6,617 nt of DNA from Bacillota bacterium (lineage in GTDB: Bacteria; Bacillota_C; Negativicutes; Sporomusales; Sporomusaceae): contig JAEZQV010000433.1 of NCBI GenBank assembly GCA_023441125.1, forward strand, positions 1-6,617. Direction: 5' to 3'. Below the pieces are notes generated by a model. It searched no databases and had not been told where the DNA came from. It saw nothing but the letters and a program-made list of their open reading frames with translations. The first letter of the stretch is position 1. Each line of letters opens with the position of its first letter. Made by a program: the position numbers and the translations under genes. Positions 1 through 5,800 of this stretch are shown here, one piece after another.

Positions 1-820
1 GGGCGATACGGATTGTATAGGTCCGGGTAATGGCGCTGGCCATCGGGGCGATTTCCCGGATACTGCCGTCAACGGCGACACCGGGCAGCGCCCAGAAAGT
101 CACCCGGCACAGTTTGGCCTGGCGCAGTTCCTCCAGACGGTTTTCCGGAACGCTGATTTCGACTTCCCGCTCACCGTCCCGCACAATGGTCAGCACCGTC
201 TGGCCGGCGCTGACCACCTGGCCGGTTTCGGCGTTAATGGCCGCAACCACCCCGGGCTGCCCGGCCAGCAGTTGAGTGTAGTTCAGTTGGTTGGAGCCCT
301 GTTCATACTGGGCAGCGGCCTGACGAACCGCCGCCTGGGCCAGATCATAGGCGTTTTGGTACTGGTCCAGCTGGGCCTGGCTGACAGCAGCCTGGGCAAA
401 TAGCTGCCGGTAGCGAGTCAGGTTGCTTTCGGCCAGTTGGAGCTGGGCCTGGGCAGCGGCAAGCTGGGCGGCATAACTGTTGGCGGTCTGCGTGAGATCC
501 TGGGGATCAAGCTGCATCAGCACATCGCCCGGCTGCACGGCAGCTCCCAGGTCCACATAGCGTTTGACAATTTTGCCACCCACCCGGAAGGCCAGCTGGC
601 TTTCATAACGGCCGCGCACTTCGCCGGCATAGGTGAAGGTGGGTGACATTCCGGCAACCCCGGCTGTCGCGGTACGAACCAGAGGAATTTTGCTGGCAGC
701 CGGCTGCGCTGTCCGCTGGTGCTCCCGCCACAGTGCGCCGCCGGCAATACAAAGGATAAGGGCAAGCGTCGCCAGGACATAATACCATTTCTTGTTTGCT
801 TGCAGTCTTGTAAGCCACAT
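1..820 (-). CDS. RND efflux periplasmic adaptor (membrane-fusion protein, HlyD/AcrA family), 3' end cut by window edge
   Basis: I translated 273 residues from ATG at 820; the frame stays open to the left edge, so the C-terminal part (perhaps a quarter of an AcrA-size protein) is missing. Residues about 12-30 form one hydrophobic segment (WYYVLATLALILC...), a signal or anchor sequence. Residues 62-106 hold the first beta/lipoyl half (FRVGGKIVKRYVDLGAAV, then PGDVLMQLDPQDL). Residues about 107-175 are a long Ala/Gln/Leu-rich helical hairpin (coiled coil), 180-213 the second lipoyl half (GQVVSAGQTVLTIV), and 214 onward the start of the beta-barrel. This order is typical of adaptors that bridge an inner-membrane RND pump to an outer-membrane channel. 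The start is supported by AAGGAG ten bases upstream. It follows the NRPS/cysE/DAHP synthase genes on the same strand after a gap with a Fur box, so siderophore export is plausible but inferred. The substrate cannot be read from an adaptor; a MacA-like partner of an ABC pump is the main alternative. Confidence 0.9.
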   Translation of the reverse strand, partial: MWLTRLQANKKWYYVLATLALILCIAGGALWREHQRTAQPAASKIPLVRTATAGVAGMSPTFTYAGEVRGRYESQLAFRVGGKIVKRYVDLGAAVQPGDVLMQLDPQDLTQTANSYAAQLAAAQAQLQLAESNLTRYRQLFAQAAVSQAQLDQYQNAYDLAQAAVRQAAAQYEQGSNQLNYTQLLAGQPGVVAAINAETGQVVSAGQTVLTIVRDGEREVEISVPENRLEELRQAKLCRVTFWALPGVAVDGSIREIAPMASAITRTYTIRIA

Positions 821-830
821 ACTTTATCTA

Positions 831-836
831 CTCCTT
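831..836 (-). promoter_or_regulatory. Ribosome-binding site of the adaptor gene
   Basis: AAGGAG on the minus strand, with ten bases between it and the ATG at 820. It fixes the start of the adaptor protein and argues against the GTG one base downstream in another frame. Confidence 0.8.
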
Positions 837-852
837 GTAACGGTAATATAGC

Positions 853-887
853 ATCCCATAAAGATTTACAGGTAATGCTTATGGGAT
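853..887. repeat. 9-bp perfect inverted repeat in the adaptor leader
   Basis: ATCCCATAA (853-861) and TTATGGGAT (879-887) are perfect inverted copies around a 17-base spacer, ending 32 bases before the adaptor start codon. It could be an operator for a dimeric repressor or a leader hairpin close to the ribosome-binding site. On the plus strand it is followed by a short T run, but no plus-strand gene ends here, so I do not call it a terminator. Confidence 0.45.
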
Positions 888-945
888 TTTCTATAGAACC
901 GGTATTGCAGTGCGGGCTTCAGGAAACAAGTCCGGTCTGATTGTA

Positions 946-982
946 GGAAAGAGTGACAGCTTTGATTCCTGCCACTCTTTCC
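946..982. repeat. Strong 14-bp stem-loop between DAHP synthase and adaptor genes
   Basis: The arms GGAAAGAGTGACAG (946-959) and CTGCCACTCTTTCC (969-982) pair over 14 positions, with 13 Watson-Crick pairs and one mismatch that is A-C read on the plus strand and G-U read on the minus-strand RNA. The loop is 9 bases. Neither side has a T tract, so it is not a standard intrinsic terminator. It lies in the presumed leader of the adaptor transcript, about 126 bases before its start. It may be an mRNA processing/stability element, a dispersed REP-like element, or a weak attenuator. Confidence 0.6.
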
Positions 983-1007
983 CCATCCGCACAGCTTTAA
1001 CTGAAAT

Positions 1008-1022
1008 TAATAATTATTATCA
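1008..1022. promoter_or_regulatory. Putative Fur box (iron-responsive operator)
   Basis: The plus-strand sequence TAATAATTATTATCA matches the 7-1-7 Fur consensus TGATAATNATTATCA at 13 of 14 defined positions; on the minus strand it reads TGATAATAATTATTA. A wider inverted repeat, TAACTGA (998-1004) and TCAGTTA (1020-1026), encloses it. The site is 188-202 bases upstream of the adaptor start codon and downstream of the DAHP synthase stop, so it would control the adaptor (export) transcript; the NRPS-cysE-DAHPS operon should have its own promoter outside the window. A GATAAT that could act as a -10 lies inside it, so bound Fur would block polymerase there. The match could be partly due to local AT-richness. 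Confidence 0.6.
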
Positions 1023-1169
1023 GTTACTAAGTTAATTTTACTGCACAAAACAGTTAAAATTCTACCACCAAAAGGATTTTTTATATTCCAATACGGATTT
1101 TTGTTACGAAAACTAGTAGTAAGCATCCAGGAATCACAATAGTTCAGTTGGTTCCGATTTTGACTACTT

Positions 1170-2192
1170 TTACTTTTCTCGATATAGGATAGTTTTGCCG
1201 CTAATTGCGGCAATAGCCCCGACCTCAGTCATCAGCAGGGAAAAATTCTCCGGCGTCAGGGATTGTTTGCCGTCGCACAAAGCTGCATCCGGGTTGGGAT
1301 GCACTTCAATAATCAACCCGTCGGCACCGGCCGCAACTGCCGCGCAGGCCATAGGCCTTACCAGCTTCCAGCGTCCGGTGCCATGACTGGGGTCGACAAT
1401 GACTGGTAAATGGCTTAATCTCTTTACGGCAACGACGGCTCCCAGATCCAGCGTATTGCGGGTATAGGTTTCGAAAGTACGGATGCCGCGTTCACAAAGG
1501 ATAACATTATAGTTGCCTTCGTACATAATGTATTCCGCCGCATCCAGCCATTCATTGATGGTGGCCGCCATACCGCGCTTAAGCAGCACAGGTTTATCGG
1601 TCCTGCCGACAGTTTTAAGCAAATTGAAGTTTTGCATATTTCTTGTGCCGATTTGCAATACGTCGGCATATTGACTGACAATGTCAACCGCGGCGGCATC
1701 AACAACTTCCGTCACAATCTTGAGACCGGTTTGCTCTCTGGCCTTAGCCAGCATTTGTAACCCTTTCTCTGCCAAACCTTGAAAAGAGTAGGGCGAGCTA
1801 CGCGGTTTGTAAGCGCCGCCCCGCAAGAACTGCGCGCCGGCTCTTTTAACCGCTCTGGCGGCTTCCAGCAGTTGCTCCTGGCTTTCAACCGCGCAGGGAC
1901 CGGCCATGATACCTAAATGCAGCCCGCCTATTTTTACCCCCTGCACATCAACTATTGTGTCTTCTGGTCTAAATTCCCGGCTGACCAGTTTGCAGCTTTC
2001 CTTTACATGCTTTAATTTTTTAACTCCCGGCAAACCATCGGCGGGTATGCCGGCAACACCGTTTAGGCCGGCAATCGGTGCTGTTTCTCCCTGAAACAAC
2101 GGATATTGCAAGCCGGCTTCCACCAATTTTTTAGCCACAATGACCACTTCCTTCTGAGGAACAAGTCCCTCGTTTCTGCAAGGTTTTAGCAA
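1170..2192 (-). CDS. aroF: 3-deoxy-7-phosphoheptulonate (DAHP) synthase, type I-beta with N-terminal ferredoxin-like domain
   Basis: Condenses phosphoenolpyruvate with erythrose 4-phosphate to DAHP, the first step to chorismate and aromatic compounds; cytosolic. With the TTG start it is 340 residues, the size of the Thermotoga maritima type enzyme. Residues 1 to about 75 match the ferredoxin-like regulatory domain, ending at LVSREFRPEDT; 76-340 form the barrel with MAGPC, LRGGAYKPRSSPYSFQGL, IGTRNMQNF, LLKRG and CERGIRTF. Expected metal ligands are all present: Cys100, His270 (DPSH), Glu296 (EVH), Asp307. KPRSSPYSF separates it from KDO-8-phosphate synthase. Coming directly after cysE behind an NRPS gene, it probably serves the pathway by raising chorismate, perhaps for a salicylate or dihydroxybenzoate cap (inference). 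The 5' end is uncertain: the frame has no ATG near its start, only TTG at 2192 and CTG at 2204, and is closed by a stop at 2214-2216. aroF is used in the Bacillota naming sense. Confidence 0.92.
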   Translation of the reverse strand: MLKPCRNEGLVPQKEVVIVAKKLVEAGLQYPLFQGETAPIAGLNGVAGIPADGLPGVKKLKHVKESCKLVSREFRPEDTIVDVQGVKIGGLHLGIMAGPCAVESQEQLLEAARAVKRAGAQFLRGGAYKPRSSPYSFQGLAEKGLQMLAKAREQTGLKIVTEVVDAAAVDIVSQYADVLQIGTRNMQNFNLLKTVGRTDKPVLLKRGMAATINEWLDAAEYIMYEGNYNVILCERGIRTFETYTRNTLDLGAVVAVKRLSHLPVIVDPSHGTGRWKLVRPMACAAVAAGADGLIIEVHPNPDAALCDGKQSLTPENFSLLMTEVGAIAAISGKTILYREK

Positions 2193-2216
2193 TTTCTTTT
2201 GCAGACGCCGAATTCA

Positions 2217-2220
2217 TCAT
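2217..2220 (-). other. ATGA stop/start overlap after cysE
   Basis: The TGA stop of the acetyltransferase is embedded in ATGATGA, giving two candidate ATG codons (first bases at 2220 and 2217). Such overlaps normally mark translational coupling to the next gene. Here, however, the ATG frame is not the DAHP synthase frame: it encodes 29 codons and stops at 2131-2133. This is the basis for suspecting a frameshift or an unusual start in the DAHP synthase gene. Confidence 0.6.
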
Positions 2221-2828
2221 CCCTGCTCTGCCCAGGCAGTCGGTTCCAGCATTTTTTCCTGTTCCTGTGCTAATTGCCGATAGCTGGCTACGGGCAGGGA
2301 AATATTCACTTTCCTGCCTTCCATTTTTACAATTCGTGGTGTCGCCCCAATCACAGTGCAGTCTTCCGGAACATCCCGGTTGACAATTACCGTTTGCGCG
2401 CCAATTTTGCTTCTGCTGCCAATAGTGACCGGACCAAGGATGGTGGTGCCATGGCCAATATACACGTTATCGCCGATCGTGGGATGCCGCTTTCGTTTCT
2501 CCTTGCCGGTTCCCCCCAGGGTAACACCATGAAACAGGGTACAATGATAACCAATTTCCACCGTTTCGCCGATAACCACCCCGCAGCCGTGGTCGCAAAA
2601 GAAGCCTGGTCCGATTTTTGCTCCCGGATGAATTTCAATGCCGGTAAAAAAGCGCATTAACTGAGAAAACAGGCGCGGCAAAAAGGGTATCCCCATACGG
2701 TAAAAAGGATGAATCACATAGCGGTGAAGCGTAATAACGTGCAGGGATGGATAAAGCAGAAACTCGATGTTTCTGCAGGCAGGGTCCTGCCTGTAGATAG
2801 CCCGGATGTCTTCCAGCAGTGCACTCAT
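2217..2828 (-). CDS. cysE: Serine O-acetyltransferase (SAT)
   Basis: Transfers acetyl from acetyl-CoA to L-serine, giving O-acetylserine, which a sulfhydrylase converts to cysteine; cytosolic. The 203 residues show the helical N-terminal part of bacterial SATs (MSALLEDIRAIYRQDPACRN), then a left-handed beta-helix of hexapeptide repeats: IEIHPGAKIGPG at 65-75, DHGCGVVIGE at 79-88, GVTLGGTGKEKRKRHPTIGD at 101-120, and IGHGTTILGPVTIG at 124-137. The catalytic Asp-His pair of the family corresponds to Asp79-His80, and His115 sits in the conserved RHP. Length and the KEKRKRHPTI segment resemble the short Bacillus-type SAT. ATG at 2828 is chosen because AGGAGG lies 13 bases upstream and the N-terminus fits the family. 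It starts only 20 bases after the NRPS stop, so it is surely co-transcribed. Since the NRPS module activates cysteine, a dedicated substrate-supply role is likely. No cysK-type gene is visible here. Confidence 0.95.
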   Translation of the reverse strand: MSALLEDIRAIYRQDPACRNIEFLLYPSLHVITLHRYVIHPFYRMGIPFLPRLFSQLMRFFTGIEIHPGAKIGPGFFCDHGCGVVIGETVEIGYHCTLFHGVTLGGTGKEKRKRHPTIGDNVYIGHGTTILGPVTIGSRSKIGAQTVIVNRDVPEDCTVIGATPRIVKMEGRKVNISLPVASYRQLAQEQEKMLEPTAWAEQG

Positions 2829-2841
2829 AAACCCGACTCAG

Positions 2842-2847
2842 CCTCCT
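2842..2847 (-). promoter_or_regulatory. Ribosome-binding site of cysE
   Basis: A full AGGAGG on the minus strand begins one base after the NRPS stop codon (TGA at 2849-2851), with 13 bases to the cysE ATG. The spacing is somewhat long, but no closer in-frame start exists. Its location between the two genes supports a single NRPS-cysE transcript. Confidence 0.75.
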
Positions 2848-2848
2848 G

Positions 2849-5800
2849 TCAAAGTTTGCCTTCAACAAAATCCTCTGTTTTTGTTGAGCTTATTTCAGTT
2901 TCAACAGTCTGTGACAATAAAGCCAGCTTGGATTGTTGGAAAAGTGTTTGCAGCGACAATTCCATACCATACCGTTTTTTTACAAAATTGACAAATTGGA
3001 TGGCCCGTAGTGAATCTCCGCCATATTCAAAGAAATCGTCGTCAAGACCCGGCTCTTGATACTTAAGGACTTCTCCCCAGGCAGCAGCAAGTTTTAGCTG
3101 AGTAGCGGTGACCGGGGCCCTTCTCGGCCTGGTTGGCGCCGGTTTCTGTTTAGAAGCCAGTTGGGCCAGTGACTTGCGGTCAATCTTGCCATTGGCGGAC
3201 AGGGGCAATGCGTCCATTATCACATAACGTTCCGGTACCATATAGCGGGGCAGCTTGTCTTTGATTACTGCCGAAAAAACTTCCGGGTCAAATACCTTAT
3301 CACCGCCGGCGCTCCCGGGTTTAAAGAATTTGGTTTCCCGGTCTTCATCCAACACTACGTAGCCAACCAGCTTCTGTTGCCCGGGAGATTCCTCCCAGGT
3401 TCCCACCACAATATCTTTTACTGCCTCAAGCTGTCTGATGGTAAATTCGATCTCTCCCAGTTCAATGCGATAGCCGCTGATTTTTACTTGTAAATCTTCT
3501 CTTCCCAGAAATTCAATCGTACCATCCGGCCAGTAACGCCCCAGATCGCCGGTGTAATACAGAAGTTCGCCGGTGCGCGGATGAGTAATGAATTTTTCCT
3601 GTGTTTTTTCAGCGTCCTGCCAGTAGCCCCTGGCCAGACCGATCCCGCCAATATAAAGATTTCCCGGCACCCAAACCGGGCAGTCCAGCATTAACTCATT
3701 CATTATATAGTAGCGCTGATTCGTCAGCGGCTTGCCGTAGGGAATGCTTTTCCAGCCCGCATCAACTGTCTCAATGCTGTACATATTGGACCAGATGGAG
3801 GCCTCGGTGGCGCCGCCCAGCCCAATTACCCGTACTCCGGGAAAAAGTTTTTTGATTTTGTCAGGCAGGTCCAGGGGAATCCAATCCCCGCTTAAGAGCA
3901 CCACCCGTACGGCAGCCGGTAGTGGTTTTTCAGCCTGCGAGGCATATTCTGCCAGCATTTGCATAAAGGCCGGAACTGTGTTCCAGACGGTTATCTTTGC
4001 TTTTTCCAGTAGTTCAAGCCAGTGGGCCGGTTCTTTGGCGCGGCCGGCGTCGGGAATAACGACAGCGCCGCCGGCCGCCAGCATGCCGAAAATATCATAT
4101 ACGGAAAGGTCAAAATTCAGATTCGAGAGTGCTATGGTCCTGTCGTTGGGGCCAATGTCAAACCGCTTATTAATATCCAGGATGGTATTTACCGCTCCCC
4201 GGTGTTCAATCATCACCCCTTTTGGCAAACCGGTGGAACCCGAGGTGTAAATTACGTAGGCCAGAGCCTCCGGCCGGACATCGCCGGTATATGTGACCTG
4301 CCCCGCCCTGTTCACCACCATTTGGTCAATAGCTAACTGGACCATATCTTCCGGCCAGGCGCTCCTTGCCGCCACTGCCGACTGGGTAAGCACCGCCCTG
4401 ACGTTACCGTCCCGCAATAATAACTGCAGTCTGTCCTCCGGCTGACCGGCCTCCAGCGGCAAATAAGCCGCTCCCGCCTTAAGAATTCCCAGTATTGCCA
4501 CGATTTGCTCCCATCCCTTATCCATCACCACGGCAACCAGGGTGCCGGGCTGCACTTCGGCAGCCAGCAGGAACCGGGCTACGCGGTCTGCCCTCACCGC
4601 CAGTTCCTCATAGGTTAAAGTATGCGTTGCGGTTATTACCGCCGGTCTCTTACCGTTTTTTTCCACCTGCCTGACAAATAAACTAACCAGTGTTGCCGAC
4701 GAAACCGGAGCATCGGTGTTATTGGCTGCCAGCCTTGCTGCCAGCCGTGGTACGGTTACCAGACTGGCAGCCGGTTGTGACCACACTGCCGCATCCCGGG
4801 CTAAATCTTTAAGCAGCCCGCAATAGGCCGCAAACATATCTGCCAGCATTCCTTCCGGGAAGATATCCTGCAGCGCGTCCCAGGATAAAAGCAATTCTCC
4901 GGCCTGTTCGGAAACCTGATGGTCCAGCCATACCTGCGGCGTCTGGGAAATCCCATAAGTAATTTTCCCCAGATAATTTTGACCTGTATCGCTTTCACAT
5001 TCCTGCTCAATTCCCAGGCCACTGGTAAATACCACCGGCATGGTAACCGCCTGGCGCGGGCCGGCAGTTCTCCCCAGCTCACGTTCCACTAAAACGCCGC
5101 TAACATAAGGATGGTCGAGATCCTGCCAAAGCTGCTTCTGCAAATTTTGGCCCCGTTCAAGGAAAGTCTTGCCGGTCGCGGTATCTACCGCCAATAACGT
5201 CAGGGAGGTGAAATCGCCGACCAGCTCGTTTACCTGCGGATGCAGCGGCAACCGGTTAAACCGTGTTAAATTGATCGTAAAGCGGGGGCGTTTGCTCCAG
5301 GCACTTAAAACCTCCGCATAAGCAGTGAGCAGAATACCGGCGGCGGTCAGTCCGTTCTCGGCCGCTCGTTTTTTAATAGCTTGCCATTCTTCACGGCCAA
5401 GTCTTGTTTCCAGGCGGCTAAACTGCTGGCGGGAAAGCGAATTCGGATTTTTTGCCAGCGGCAGTTCCGGTGCCGGCGGCAAATCAGGCAGGCGTTCCTG
5501 CCAGTATTGCAGGTCCCGCTGATAGACAGCTGTTTTTTTGATCTCCTCCAAAGTCATAACATAATCTCGAAACGATAAGGCCGGCGGGGGCAGCAGCGTC
5601 TCAGGCTGATCATAAAGCCGTTTCCACTCTCTGAAGAGATGGAAAATGCTCCAGCCATCCAGCACGATATTATCAAAGCTGATATGCAGACGAACGCGCC
5701 CCGTGCCCATTATCGATGCCCGGATGTCAAACAGCGGCCATTGTTCTGTTTTGAATAGCTGATGAGCCATACTCTCGCGGATATTCTCCAGTTCGGTGTC

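Larger units (their letters stand above)
821..1169. other. Gene-free intergenic region with regulatory signals
   Basis: About 350 bases separate the DAHP synthase stop from the adaptor start. I find no credible coding sequence here: the only minus-strand frame of note runs from within the end of the DAHP synthase gene and encodes a low-complexity, unrecognisable peptide. The half nearer DAHP synthase (about 1000-1170) is clearly AT-rich compared with the GC-rich genes around it. The region contains a Fur-box-like palindrome (1008-1022), a 14-bp hairpin (946-982) and a 9-bp inverted repeat (853-887). I see no classic intrinsic terminator (stem plus T run) after DAHP synthase on the minus strand, and no convincing -35/-10 pair for the adaptor gene, although a GATAAT (-10-like) lies inside the Fur box at 1016-1021. 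Confidence 0.7.

Noticed and set aside
731..785. Lipoprotein signal in the adaptor N-terminus (Cys24 after a hydrophobic stretch)
   Set aside because: The residues before the cysteine are L-I-L, with Leu at -1 and no small residue, so it does not meet the lipobox rule; a signal or anchor segment is the safer reading.
1016..1048. Promoter pair TTGTGC (1043-1048) and GATAAT (1016-1021) on the minus strand
   Set aside because: The spacer is 21 bases, too long for a normal sigma-70-type promoter, and no better -35 sits at 16-18 bases; only the -10-like match is noted.
1140..1153. TAGTTCAGTTGGTT, identical to 279-292 and resembling the D-arm (A box) of a tRNA
   Set aside because: There is no T-arm GTTCGAAAC-like element or acceptor stem at tRNA distance, and the copy at 279-292 is inside the adaptor coding sequence. 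Chance 14-base repeat.
1007..1213. 68-codon minus-strand frame at the end of DAHP synthase and into the spacer
   Set aside because: Overlaps the DAHP synthase C-terminus in another frame and then reads AT-rich non-coding DNA; composition and lack of a ribosome-binding site speak against a gene.
2274..2660. 128-codon open frame on the plus strand opposite cysE
   Set aside because: Antisense to an intact SAT coding region, with no family resemblance and no promoter or ribosome-binding site evident.
3744..4250. Long open frame on the plus strand opposite the NRPS adenylation domain (168 codons)
   Set aside because: It lies wholly antisense to a domain with every conserved A-domain motif in place; its translation has no recognisable domain. 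GC-rich codon use creates such shadows.
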